A DNA stretch of 64,000 bases from Chitinophagales bacterium (lineage in GTDB: Bacteria > Bacteroidota > Bacteroidia > Chitinophagales > Saprospiraceae). The notes beneath the pieces are model-generated. The model worked only from the letters and a program-made list of their open reading frames with translations. It searched no databases and had not been told where the DNA came from. The stretch is from assembly GCA_013299105.1 (NCBI GenBank), contig JAAFJY010000002.1, positions 399,814-463,813 on the forward strand, read 5' to 3'. Below, one piece after another: positions 37,196-47,010 of this stretch. Each line of letters starts with the position of its first letter. Within the stretch, counting starts at the first letter, position 1. Made by a program: the position numbers and the translations under genes.

Positions 37196-39334
37196 ATGAG
37201 CAAAAGACCCAAAGGCAACCGACCGCCACAGCCTGGTACCCACAAACTCAGCTCTACTCCGGTCAAATCTACGAGCCAGCCAATTAAAAGTGCTATTAGC
37301 TGGCAGTCTAGTTTTCGTTGGCATTGGCTAGTCTTGCTGCTCCTGTGTTTTTTAAGTTATGCCAACACCCTGGGCCACCAATATGCGCTCGACGACGGTA
37401 TCGTGATCACCGAGAACATGTTTACCGAAAAAGGCTTGGCAGGCTTAAAGGGCATTTTTTCCAAAGATACTTTTTACGGTTTTTTCAAAGAAGACGGCAA
37501 AGACAACTTGGTCGAAGGGGGGCGTTATCGCCCGTTCACCCTGGCGATGTTCGCATTGGAGATCCAGTTGTTTGGCGAAAAGCCGTTTTGGGGGCACTTG
37601 TTCAATATCTTATGGTACTGTTTGTCAGTTTTGGTCTTGTATGGGGTTTTGAATAGTTTGTTGTCGACCCGTTTGCCCCGCGAGCACAGTGCTTGGTTGT
37701 CATTTTTGGTTTCCGTCATTTTTGCCGTACATCCCATCCACACCGAAGTGGTTGCCAACATCAAGGGCCGCGACGAGATCATGGCTTTCTTGGGCAGCAT
37801 GGCTGCCTTGTGGCTGGCCTGGAAAGCCTGGAAGGAAGAGAAACCTGGATTTGAGGCATTGGCTGCTTTGTGTTTTGCGGTGGGCTTGTTTTCCAAAGAG
37901 AACGCGATCACTTTTTTGGCCATTATTCCCTTGGCTTTTTATTTTTTTGGCAACGCGGGCATTGGCACCATGATCCGGCGCACGGCTCCATTTTTGGGCG
38001 TTGCCCTGGTTTTTATGCTCATCCGGGCGTCGATCATTTCATCGGGTGACGGCACGCCTTCGCAGGAGCTGCTCAACAACCCTTACCTCAAGCTGGTAGG
38101 CAATCAATACGTGGCCTTCACACCTGCCGAGAAACTTGCTACCATTTTTTACACCTTGGGTAAATACACCCAGCTCTTGCTGCTGCCCCACCCGCTGACC
38201 CACGATTATTATCCGCAGCACATCAGCCTCAAAACTTTTGCGCATCCAGGGGTGATTTTTAGCGTGTTTTTGTACCTGGGCATGGCTTATGTGGCCATTC
38301 GCAGCTTGGTCAGCAAGTCTTTGATTGGCTTTGGAATCATTTTTTACCTGGCCACTTTGTCGATTGTGTCCAACTTGGTGGTGACGGTGGGTGTACACAT
38401 GTCCGAACGCTTTGTGTTCATGCCTTCGGCTGGGTTCATTTTGGTGTTGGTGTTGGGTTTGTACCACTGGTTGGGTGGGGATAAACAAGTGAATTTGTCC
38501 ACTAATTTACTGATCATCGTAGGGATTTTGTGTTTGGGTTATACGCTCAAAACCTTGCTCCGCAATCCAGCCTGGAAAGACAACATGACCCTTTTCGGTA
38601 CCGATGTAGTGACCTCGGCCAACAGCGCCAAAGTGCAGAGTGCGCTGGGTGGACAAGCGTTGGTGGAGGCCACGACCATTTATAAAGATGACAGCCTCAG
38701 GCGTACCGAACTGCTGGCGCTCAGCGAAAAACACCTCATTGAGTCGATCCGCATCCATCCGGGCTACAAGGGTGGTTTTTTCTTGCTGGGCACCAATTAC
38801 CTCAACCAAAAACGCTACGCGGAGTCGGTCAAAAACCTGGAAGAAGCCCTGCGCTTGTCTCCTGGCGACAAAGAAGCCGCTGAAAACCTGGCGATGGCCA
38901 AGGGTTTTATGGCCGAAGAACAAGGCAAAACTGGCGACCTGAGCAGCCTCGAAGCCACTTATCGGCAAAATCCGAACAATACCGAGGCCAAAAACAACCT
39001 GGCCCGCGCCTACCGCACTTTTGGCAAAACCCAGGGTGAAGGAGGCAATGTAGCTGCCGCAATGGATTACCTCCAGCGAGCGGAAGCCCTCAATCCCGAT
39101 GATTACGAAACCCTGCGCCTCCTGGGCGTGGCCAATAGCGCCCTAGGGAGGGCCCAGGAAGGCTTCGCTTATTTTGAAAGAGCGTTGAAAATGGAGCCCA
39201 AAAATCCTACCGCTTTGTTTGAAATCAGCATGGCTTATGGCGCTTTGGGCAACAAAGCCAAGGAGAAGGAAATGATGGAGGCCGCGCTGAAGATCAATCC
39301 GAATGTGGTGGCGGAGTATGGGAAGAAGAAGTAG
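37196..39334 (+). CDS. TMTC-like membrane protein with TPR repeats
   Basis: 'YALDDGIVITEN...GRYRPFTLAMFALEIQLFGEKPFWGHLFNILWY...AVHPIHTEVVANIKGRDEIMA', then C-terminal TPR units. Confidence 0.87.
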   Translation: MSKRPKGNRPPQPGTHKLSSTPVKSTSQPIKSAISWQSSFRWHWLVLLLLCFLSYANTLGHQYALDDGIVITENMFTEKGLAGLKGIFSKDTFYGFFKEDGKDNLVEGGRYRPFTLAMFALEIQLFGEKPFWGHLFNILWYCLSVLVLYGVLNSLLSTRLPREHSAWLSFLVSVIFAVHPIHTEVVANIKGRDEIMAFLGSMAALWLAWKAWKEEKPGFEALAALCFAVGLFSKENAITFLAIIPLAFYFFGNAGIGTMIRRTAPFLGVALVFMLIRASIISSGDGTPSQELLNNPYLKLVGNQYVAFTPAEKLATIFYTLGKYTQLLLLPHPLTHDYYPQHISLKTFAHPGVIFSVFLYLGMAYVAIRSLVSKSLIGFGIIFYLATLSIVSNLVVTVGVHMSERFVFMPSAGFILVLVLGLYHWLGGDKQVNLSTNLLIIVGILCLGYTLKTLLRNPAWKDNMTLFGTDVVTSANSAKVQSALGGQALVEATTIYKDDSLRRTELLALSEKHLIESIRIHPGYKGGFFLLGTNYLNQKRYAESVKNLEEALRLSPGDKEAAENLAMAKGFMAEEQGKTGDLSSLEATYRQNPNNTEAKNNLARAYRTFGKTQGEGGNVAAAMDYLQRAEALNPDDYETLRLLGVANSALGRAQEGFAYFERALKMEPKNPTALFEISMAYGALGNKAKEKEMMEAALKINPNVVAEYGKKK

Positions 39335-39500
39335 GATTCAAAGTCTATTGGGTGCCAAAATCTGAGCTTCCTAACAGCCCATTTGGCCCCACGATGGTAT
39401 GACCCTAACGCTGAAACGATACCTTCGTCGAGATATGGGTTTGCATTTTTGCTTAAAATGCCATTCTTTGGAGAAGAAAATATGCTTTAAAACACAGGGC

Positions 39501-39725
39501 ATGGAAGCAGTAAATGGCTTGAGTAATTTGCAGTTAGAACTTCTTAAATTATTTGCGTATCCATTGCCAGCAGAGCAATTGGTAGAGATTAAGATTATTT
39601 TAAGTCGCTATTTTGCTGAAAAAGCGACCTCTGAGATGGACCGTCTTTGGGACGAAAACGCCTGGAACGATGACACCGTGCAAAATTGGTCGGAAGAACA
39701 CATGAGGGCTAAATCCAAACCTTAA
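39501..39725 (+). CDS. Antitoxin-like small protein upstream of PIN gene
   Basis: 'MEAVNGLSNLQLELLKLFAYPLPAEQLVEIKIILSRYFAEKATSEMDRLWDENAWNDDTVQNW'; stop overlaps the start of the PIN ORF (TAATG). Confidence 0.65.
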   Translation: MEAVNGLSNLQLELLKLFAYPLPAEQLVEIKIILSRYFAEKATSEMDRLWDENAWNDDTVQNWSEEHMRAKSKP

Positions 39726-40126
39726 TGAGGGTTGTTATTGACACTAATGTACTGCTCGTTTAGATTCCATCTCGGTCTCTTTACCGACCGATTTTAAATG
39801 CTCTACTGGCAGGTAAGTTTGAAATGGCTTTTAGCAACGAGATACTTGTAGAATACACTGAAATTCTGGAACAGAAAACTAATACTATCGTTGCAACTAA
39901 CGTTGGTGAACTTTTGCTTAATCTACCTAATGCAATCAAGACTGAGGTTTATTATCATTGGGAGCTGGTCCAAAACGACCAAGACGACAATAAATTTGTG
40001 GATTGTGCTATTGCTGCAAATGTGAAGTTTCTAGTAAGCAATGATCGACATTTTGATGTCCTAAAATTGATTGACTTCCCCAAACTTGAAGTTATAGGGA
40101 TCAACGAGTTCATGTCATATTTATAG
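39725..40126 (+). pseudogene. PIN-domain toxin gene interrupted by a single in-frame TAG
   Basis: Frame from ATG 39725: 'MRVVIDTNVLLV*IPSRSLYRPIFNALLAGKFEMAFSNEILVEYTEILEQ...DQDDNKFVDCAIAANVKFLVSNDRHFDVL'; TAG at 39761-39763. Confidence 0.85.
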
Positions 40127-40173
40127 TGGCTTAATAATAACAAAGTCATTGTCAATCATTAACCTCCTGTTAC

Positions 40174-40704
40174 TCAAGAAGCCAACTGATAAATCGCATC
40201 CAACTCCCGGCCTCGTTCGTTGTAGTCCAAGCCATAACCTACTACAAATTTAGAGGGAATGGAAAAGCCCACATAATCGGCTTCCAACGGAAATTGCAGC
40301 GCATCGGGTTTGAGCAGCAAAGTAGCGATCGCCAGGGAAGCAGGCTCTTCCGAGTGCATTTTTTTGCTCAATTCAAACAAAGTCCGGCCAGAGTCGATGA
40401 TGTCTTCTACGATGATTACGTGTCGGTCTTTGATCGAAAAGTCAAGCTCCAGTTTGGTGCTCACCTGACCGCTGGACTGCAAACCTGCATAGGAGGAGAG
40501 CTGGGTAAAGGCGATCTCACAAGGCTGCCCAAAGGCCCTGACCAGATCAGCGGCAAAAATGAAGGCACCATTGAGGATGCCGATGAACAAGGGGTTTTTG
40601 TCGCCATAATCTGCTTGCAGGGTTTCGCCCAATTCAGCGATCCTTTTTTTGATTTTTTTCCTCGAAATAAAAGGCTTGAAGTGCAAGTCGTGGATTTGGA
40701 TCAT
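40174..40704 (-). CDS. hpt: Hypoxanthine phosphoribosyltransferase
   Basis: 'PLFIGILNGAFIFAADLVRAF', PRPP loop 'VIIVEDIIDSGRTLFEL'. Confidence 0.93.
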   Translation of the reverse strand: MIQIHDLHFKPFISRKKIKKRIAELGETLQADYGDKNPLFIGILNGAFIFAADLVRAFGQPCEIAFTQLSSYAGLQSSGQVSTKLELDFSIKDRHVIIVEDIIDSGRTLFELSKKMHSEEPASLAIATLLLKPDALQFPLEADYVGFSIPSKFVVGYGLDYNERGRELDAIYQLAS

Positions 40705-40779
40705 GGCATTTTTTGGTGCCAAAGATAATCAGAAAGCCTCCACTAATTCAGCTATCTTAGAGCCGAAATTTTTCAGCCG

Positions 40780-41451
40780 ATGGCTTTTACCACCACCCTT
40801 TTACTCACTTTTCGCTTGGCAGCGGTGACGACCTTGGTGCTTTTTGTGCTGGGTTTGCCCTTGGCTTATGCCCTAGCCCATAGCCGTCGGGCGTGGAAAC
40901 CCCTGGTCGAAGCCCTGGTCAGCTTGCCTTTGGTGTTGCCACCTACGGTCATTGGATTTTATTTGTTGCTGGCCTTGGGGCCGGATGCCTGGCTGGGGGG
41001 CTGGTTGCAGCGGAATTTCGACTTGCAATTGTTGTTCAGCTTCGGTGGTTTGGTCTTGGGCTCCGTTTTTTACAGTTTGCCTTTCATGGTGCAACCTTTG
41101 CAGGCGGGTTTTGAAAACTTGCCGCCACAGCTTGCCGAAGCGGCCTACACCCTTGGCAAGTCGAAATGGAACACCTTGTGGCGGGTGCTTTTACCTAACA
41201 TGAGGCCAGCCTTACTGAGTGGTTTGGTGCTTACATTTGCCCACACGGTGGGTGAATTTGGCGTGGTGTTGATGATCGGGGGCAACATTCCAGGAGTGAC
41301 CAGAGTGGCTTCGATTGCCATTTACGATGAAGTAGAATCCCTGCATTTTGCCCAAGCCCAGCAGTATGCTTTGACTTTGCTGCTCTTGTCTTTTGGCTTT
41401 CTACTCCTGTTTTTTCGTTACCAAGGCCGTTTTACAGCATGGAAACACTGA
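40780..41451 (+). CDS. modB: Molybdate ABC transporter permease
   Basis: 'LPLVLPPTVIGFYLLLALGP', 'PFMVQPLQAGFENLPPQLAEAAYTLGKSKWNTLWRVLLPNMRPALLSGLVLTFAHTVGEFGVVLMIGGNIPG'. Confidence 0.93.
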   Translation: MAFTTTLLLTFRLAAVTTLVLFVLGLPLAYALAHSRRAWKPLVEALVSLPLVLPPTVIGFYLLLALGPDAWLGGWLQRNFDLQLLFSFGGLVLGSVFYSLPFMVQPLQAGFENLPPQLAEAAYTLGKSKWNTLWRVLLPNMRPALLSGLVLTFAHTVGEFGVVLMIGGNIPGVTRVASIAIYDEVESLHFAQAQQYALTLLLLSFGFLLLFFRYQGRFTAWKH

Positions 41452-42296
41452 TGAAACTCGACTGTCGTTTGCCCCTCAAAAATCAGCAAGGAGAGTTCGT
41501 GTTGGAGCTGGATTTTGTCTTGAAAAAAGGAGAGTTCCTGGCTTTGAATGGCCCCTCTGGCAGCGGCAAAACGACCCTGCTGCGCATCATTGCTGGCCTG
41601 GAAAAGCGTTCACAAGGTAGACTTTGGGTCGACGGTGCTTGCTGGCAAGACAGCGACCAAGGCCTTTTTTTAGCTCCGCAAAAACGCGCCATTGGCCTGG
41701 TTTTTCAGAACTATGCTCTTTTCCCGAACATGACGGTCTGGCAAAACTTGCGCTATGCTTTGCAAAACGACGCGGACCTGTCTTTGTTGGAAGAACTACT
41801 CGACCTGCTTGATCTAAGTACTTTGACCAATGCCTGGCCCCGTCAACTATCTGGTGGTCAGCAACAAAGAGTGGCTTTGGCAAGGGCCATCGTGCGGAAG
41901 CCTAAAATCTTGCTACTTGACGAGCCCTTGTCAGCGCTAGATTTCAATTTGAGAGAACGCTTGCAAACTTACTTGCTGGATTTACACCAACGCTTTGAGC
42001 TCAGTACGATCCTCGTTTCACATGACCGGCAGGAAATCCGCAAATTGGCAGACCGGGTGATCATGATCGAGAAGGGTAAAAAGACGGGAGAAGGCTTACC
42101 CGGCCAGTTTAGTAAAATTCGCAGCCTGGATTTGGTGGCTACCTGGTTGGGAAATGGTAAAGTACGGTTGGGAGATAATATCTTGGAGGCTAAACTTGAT
42201 GAAAATATTTTAGAGGAATTGGACCCAAACGATTTGGTCAATATCCGAATCAAACCTGAGGGCGAAGTTTGGGTAGTTGGTAAAAGAGATGGTTAG
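41439..42296 (+). CDS. modC: Molybdate-type ABC transporter ATP-binding protein
   Basis: Walker A 'GPSGSGKTTLLRIIAGLE', 'QLSGGQQQRVALARAIVRKPKILLLDEPLSALD'; overlaps modB. Confidence 0.88.
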   Translation: METLMKLDCRLPLKNQQGEFVLELDFVLKKGEFLALNGPSGSGKTTLLRIIAGLEKRSQGRLWVDGACWQDSDQGLFLAPQKRAIGLVFQNYALFPNMTVWQNLRYALQNDADLSLLEELLDLLDLSTLTNAWPRQLSGGQQQRVALARAIVRKPKILLLDEPLSALDFNLRERLQTYLLDLHQRFELSTILVSHDRQEIRKLADRVIMIEKGKKTGEGLPGQFSKIRSLDLVATWLGNGKVRLGDNILEAKLDENILEELDPNDLVNIRIKPEGEVWVVGKRDG

Positions 42297-42655
42297 AGCG
42301 ATTAACTTTTCACCTGATTTTTCGTATGTTTTTTGGTAAACCTCATTCATTTTAGTTGAATTTGGTACTCAAGCGTCATGTTTTTGTCAGACCATTGCAG
42401 TTTGGCCCCTAAAAACCTATATCTCGGTGCACGCTTGATTCGTTTTTTGTAAATTTGTAAGTGATGTGCAAAAAACTGTGCCCCTGCTGAGCACATTTCT
42501 ACATCCATTCTGGTTTGAAGAAAAATGTAACTGCCCAAATTGTTGCTGGACCTGACTGAGTAAGTCAGCGTCTTATTGCTCGTGTAGTTGCTTATTAGAC
42601 TTTATGTACAGTAAATTAATTGGTCAAAACAGGGTCTTTTTCGCCTGCTTCTCGT

Positions 42656-42696
42656 TTCTTTTTTAGCCCGTAGCTGGGCTACGAACTAAAAAAGAA
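42656..42696. other. Imperfect palindrome/hairpin
   Basis: TTCTTTTTTAG-CC-CGTAGC-TGG-GCTACG-AA-CTAAAAAAGAA (11-bp and 6-bp stems). Confidence 0.8.
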
Positions 42697-42772
42697 GCCT
42701 CAATCAGTCAAAAAATCCCTTCGTTTTGCCTCAAAAATCTAATGTACATCAAGTCTTTGTCAAACTGGTTTT

Positions 42773-44638
42773 ATGAGAAAGTTACTTGCCTTATCCCAAA
42801 CCCTTTGTCTCGTTGTTTGCCTTGCTAATGCCCAGACGCCCGTTCAAGACAGATACCAGAGCACCGAAGTCATCCGCATGAGCGGTTTTTTGGCTGACAA
42901 ACTCCAGTTGGCCTACTCCAATCGCATTTTGACCCAAAACGTCGACAAACTAGTCGCACCTTTCAAAAATCAAACCGAGACCTGGTGTTGGCAGTCTGAA
43001 TTTTGGGGGAAATGGTTCACTTCAGCTGTATTGGCTTACAAATACCAACCGCAGCCCAGCCTCAAACTCAAGCTCGACAAAGCTGTAAGCGATCTATTGG
43101 CTACCCAAAGCCCCGATGGCTACATTGGCAATTACGCCCCCGGCAGCCACCTGCAAGCCTGGGACATCTGGGGTCGTAAATATTGCCTGCTGGGACTGAT
43201 CAGCTATTACGAGCTCAGCAAAAATGAAAAATGCCTGCTGGCCGCACGTAAGCTTTGCGACCACCTGATGAAAGAACTCAAGGAAAAAGAGGCACCCATC
43301 GTCGCCTTGGGCAATCACCGGGGCATGGCGGCCAGTTCGGTGTTGGAGCCCGTGTGCCTGCTTTACAACCATACTAAGGACAAAAAATACCTTGACTTTG
43401 CGCTTTCCATCGTCAAGCAATGGGAAACCCCCGAAGGCCCGCAGTTGATTTCCAAAGCGGAATTGGCGGTGGCAGCCCGTTTCCCCAAGCCCAGTGCCGA
43501 CAAGTGGTACGCCTGGCAACAAGGCCAAAAAGCCTACGAAATGATGTCGTGCTACGAGGGATTGGTAGAATTGTACCGCATCACTGGCAACAAAGACTAC
43601 CTGGCTGCCGTAGAGGCCACTTGGCAAAACATCAAGGACACCGAGATCAACATCGTGGGCTCTGGGGCCAGCATGGAGTGTTGGTTTGGTGGCAAAATCC
43701 TGCAAACCCGCCCCATCGCGCACTACCAGGAAACCTGTGTGACGGTCACCTGGATCAAACTCAGCCACCAACTCTTTCGCTTGACTGGGCAGGCCAAGTA
43801 CGCCGATGCCATCGAGCAATCGTACTACAACGCACTGCTGGGTTCGATGACCAAAAACGGCGGCGATTGGTCGAAATACACCCCACTCAATGGCCAGCGT
43901 AAGCATGGCAGCGAGCAATGCGGCATGGGCATGAATTGCTGCGTGGCCAGCGGCCCACGGGCTTTGTTTTTGTTGCCCTCCTCGGTGATCAGCAAGCACA
44001 GCAAGGGTATCGCGCTCAACTATTTCGTGTCGGGCTTGTACAAAACCACCACCCCCAAGAAGCAAGCCTTGACCATCGAGCAAATGACCGATTACCCACT
44101 GAGTGGCAAGGTGCGGCTGAAGCTCAACCTGGCCAAAAGTGAGGACATGACCATTTTTGTGCGCATCCCAGCCTGGAGCAAAAGCAATACCCTACAAAGC
44201 GTAGGCAAGCAAACCATGGCTGCCCGCAACGGCGAATACATGGTTTTGCAAGGCATCTGGAAAAACGGCGACATCGTGAACCTGGAGCTTGATATGAAGC
44301 CCACGATCCTACGCCCCGTCGAAAGCCCGGATTTCTTCGCCATTCAACGTGGCCCCCTGGTTTTCGCCCGCGATACCCGCCTATCAGGCCCTGGTGTGGA
44401 TGAGTTCATTGAGCCCCTGCTCAACGAAAATGGCGACTTGGAAATGGAAACCCAAATCCCCCAAACCAATGATTTTTGGGTATTGGGCAAAGTCAAGTTT
44501 AAAGTAGAGTCTTACTTGGAAAATGCTCCGGCACCGATCAGCTTGGAGCTCTGCGACTATGCCTCAGCGGGCAGTACTTATGGGCCAGATTCGAGGTTTC
44601 GGGTGTGGTTTCAGGGCTTGTTTGATCCGAGGAAGTGA
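42773..44638 (+). CDS. Glycoside hydrolase family 127-like protein (beta-L-arabinofuranosidase-type)
   Basis: 'TWCWQSEFWGKWFTSAVLAY', 'ECWFGGKILQTRPIAHYQETCVTVTWIKLSHQLFRLTGQAKYADAIEQSYYNALLGSM', 'CCVASGPRALFLLP'. Confidence 0.85.
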   Translation: MRKLLALSQTLCLVVCLANAQTPVQDRYQSTEVIRMSGFLADKLQLAYSNRILTQNVDKLVAPFKNQTETWCWQSEFWGKWFTSAVLAYKYQPQPSLKLKLDKAVSDLLATQSPDGYIGNYAPGSHLQAWDIWGRKYCLLGLISYYELSKNEKCLLAARKLCDHLMKELKEKEAPIVALGNHRGMAASSVLEPVCLLYNHTKDKKYLDFALSIVKQWETPEGPQLISKAELAVAARFPKPSADKWYAWQQGQKAYEMMSCYEGLVELYRITGNKDYLAAVEATWQNIKDTEINIVGSGASMECWFGGKILQTRPIAHYQETCVTVTWIKLSHQLFRLTGQAKYADAIEQSYYNALLGSMTKNGGDWSKYTPLNGQRKHGSEQCGMGMNCCVASGPRALFLLPSSVISKHSKGIALNYFVSGLYKTTTPKKQALTIEQMTDYPLSGKVRLKLNLAKSEDMTIFVRIPAWSKSNTLQSVGKQTMAARNGEYMVLQGIWKNGDIVNLELDMKPTILRPVESPDFFAIQRGPLVFARDTRLSGPGVDEFIEPLLNENGDLEMETQIPQTNDFWVLGKVKFKVESYLENAPAPISLELCDYASAGSTYGPDSRFRVWFQGLFDPRK

Positions 44639-44813
44639 GAAGGGAGGCAAACTGTTTTGACCCAAGATTGCTAGGCTAAATTTTACCATTTTTTGGTTTC
44701 TTGAGCGCATTTAGTGTTGCAATTTCTTCTTGGTGGTCAATGATTTTCTCCATGATCTGCAAGCAATTTAGCGGTAAGGTGCTAAAAAAATAGACTTACA
44801 GCCGATTTGCTAT

Positions 44814-44863
44814 AGCTTTTCAGCGCTAAGTGTATAAAAAAGACCACTTAGCGCTGAAAAGCT
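44814..44863. other. Perfect 19-bp inverted repeat with 12-nt loop
   Basis: AGCTTTTCAGCGCTAAGTG (44814-44832) / CACTTAGCGCTGAAAAGCT (44845-44863); no adjacent T run. Confidence 0.92.
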
Positions 44864-44895
44864 TGCATTTTATAGAAATAAAGGAATGGGAAAGC

Positions 44896-45927
44896 TCACA
44901 ACGAAGCCCGCAAATTTACCGCAAAGGGGTTCTCGACCCGCCCTTGTAGCCGCCCCAAGACCAATTCAGCGGCGCTGCGACCCATCGCAGCAAAGTCGGT
45001 AGAAATGGTAGTTATCCCGTCGAGGATGAGTTTTTTCAGTGGGGTTTCGTTGTAGGAAATCAGGCCTACGTCTTGGCCGATTTGTAGGCCCTGGGCCCGG
45101 ATTTTTTCGATCAGCATCACCAGATCGTCTTCCCTTAGGTTGATATACGCCTCACCAGGGTGGATTTCGGCGTTCTCAATTTCAGGCACCACTGCACTTT
45201 TGAAGGCATAATTGCGGCAAAAACTGTTGAATCCCTCGCGGATCTCACGGGCATGGTAGCTGTTTTCAGGGAAAATCAACTTGAGGGTATGGTATTTAGC
45301 CAGTGGTTCTAGGGATGCCTGCAGGGCCTGCACGATGTCTTTTTCAAAAGGCTCATAGACCGCCGAAAAATTGCCTTGCAGGCCGGGTGGCAACTTGTCC
45401 ATCAGCACCAGTTGCTCTTGTGGTAGACTAGCCAGGATCGGCACCGCCATCTCTTCACCCTCGATGAAATGGGGCAAAATTACGTAGTGGGTATAGTCGG
45501 TTTTGTGGTTTTCAATCAAGCGACGAAAGAAGGCCAGGTCGTTGTTGTAAATGTAAAAGTCGATCAGGGCCTGGCTGCCCAGGGTTTCGACAAAGGCATC
45601 GTAAATGATTTTTTTATGGGCGCTGAGTTTGTTGAAGAGCAGGAAAATCTTTAGGTTTTGGGAGGCTTCGATGCTTTTGATGAAATAACCCTTGCCTGGC
45701 ACCGAATCGAGGATGCCCAGGCTGCGCAAGTGATTGTAACCTTTTTCGACCGTTACGCGGGCAATGTCAAATTCGTAACTTACCTCGTTGATAGAGGGCA
45801 ACAAGTCGCCACGTTTGATTTTTTGTTGCTGGATGCCTTGCACAATGCAGTTGACCAATTGTTGGTACTTGGGCGTAGCCGAAAAGGCGTCGATGTCGAT
45901 CAGTTTGAGGATTTTTGCGGGCGTCAT
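44896..45927 (-). CDS. GntR-type HTH regulator with LacI-like substrate-binding domain
   Basis: 'QLVNCIVQGIQQQKIKRGDLLPSINEVSYEFDIARVTVEKGYNHLRSLGILDSVPGKGYFIKS', C-terminal 'DVGLISYNETPLKKLILDGITTISTDFAAMGRSAAELVLGRL'. Confidence 0.9.
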   Translation of the reverse strand: MTPAKILKLIDIDAFSATPKYQQLVNCIVQGIQQQKIKRGDLLPSINEVSYEFDIARVTVEKGYNHLRSLGILDSVPGKGYFIKSIEASQNLKIFLLFNKLSAHKKIIYDAFVETLGSQALIDFYIYNNDLAFFRRLIENHKTDYTHYVILPHFIEGEEMAVPILASLPQEQLVLMDKLPPGLQGNFSAVYEPFEKDIVQALQASLEPLAKYHTLKLIFPENSYHAREIREGFNSFCRNYAFKSAVVPEIENAEIHPGEAYINLREDDLVMLIEKIRAQGLQIGQDVGLISYNETPLKKLILDGITTISTDFAAMGRSAAELVLGRLQGRVENPFAVNLRASL

Positions 45928-46496
45928 GGCTCGATCAGGGCTACGGTGCCGTTGGACAAAAGGTATTTCTCAGCACTTTCCTCACAGGTCGCTTCGCCTT
46001 TTTCGTCAAAAAACAAGCGTTGACCCCGGCGGCTCATCCACCCGATCTGTTGGGCAGGTACTCCGATCACCAGGCCATAAGCAGGTACCGATTTGGTGAC
46101 CACCGCACCCGCTCCCACGAAGGCATATTCGCCCAATTCCACCCCGCACACGATCGTGGCATTGGCCCCGATGCTCACGCCTTTGTGCAAAGTAGTCGGC
46201 TGGAACTCAGCCTTGCGTTCCACGGCACTGCGCGGGTTGATCACATTGGTAAATACCGCTGAGGGGCCAATGAATACTTCATCTTCGCACACCAGGCCAG
46301 AATAGAGCGAGACGTTGTTTTGGATTTTGACTCGATTTCCGATCCTTACATTATTGCCTACAAACACGTTTTGCCCCAACATGCAATCTTCGCCGACTAC
46401 TGCCGTGGGCATGAGGTGACAAAAATGCCAGACGCGGGTGCCTCGCCCTACTTGGGCCCCTTCGTCAACAAATGCGGATGGATGGATGAATGGCAT
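45924..46496 (-). CDS. Left-handed beta-helix N-acetyltransferase (WlbB/WbpD-like)
   Basis: 'FIHPSAFVDEGAQVGRGTRVWHFCHL', 'GPSAVFTNVINPRSAVERKAEFQPTTLHKGVSIGANATIVCGVELGEYAFVGAGAVVTKSV'. ATG at 46496 preferred. Confidence 0.88.
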   Translation of the reverse strand: MPFIHPSAFVDEGAQVGRGTRVWHFCHLMPTAVVGEDCMLGQNVFVGNNVRIGNRVKIQNNVSLYSGLVCEDEVFIGPSAVFTNVINPRSAVERKAEFQPTTLHKGVSIGANATIVCGVELGEYAFVGAGAVVTKSVPAYGLVIGVPAQQIGWMSRRGQRLFFDEKGEATCEESAEKYLLSNGTVALIEP

Positions 46497-47010
46497 ATGG
46501 GTTGAGGAGTTGAGATGTTGAGGAGTATGACCAAAGGTTCGGCAATAACGAAAACGGAAACTACACAGCCAAGTGGTTTTGAACTGAAAAAATAGTAGAT
46601 TTTTTGCCAAGCGAGTGTGCTTTTTTGTAAAAAGTGTCGAAAATCGATCTGTCTAGTCAAGCAGGAAATCAACTTTATGTCATACTCAACCACCTAGGGT
46701 TTGTACATTTCAAACTGATTTTCTGATGTCATGGCTCATGGGAAGAACTTATCGATTAAAAATTTCAAAAATCTCAAACCGTGCAAACGAGAACCTAGGG
46801 GGTATTTGTAATTCGTACCACTAGAACATGACAAATTTCCCCAGCGTGCCCCTAAATCATGTGTCATGTGTCGTAAGTCGTCTATCGTACATCAAAAAAC
46901 ATGCCTAACAAACCAGGACTCACGTTGACCAATGATTTGCACAAAACCAGTAGTGGACGAGTATAGTAAAAAATATCAATTTTCTCCAGGTTTTTCTTCT
47001 CAACACTCAA

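Noticed and set aside
10001-39763. Genome-wide reassignment of TAG as a sense codon, based on two interrupted genes
   Set aside because: TAG terminates apparently normal genes in this window (e.g. ends at 39334 and 53399), so nonsense mutation is the simpler explanation.
43094-44083. 329-aa antisense ORF opposite the GH127-like gene
   Set aside because: Shadow ORF; sense-strand motifs are strong.
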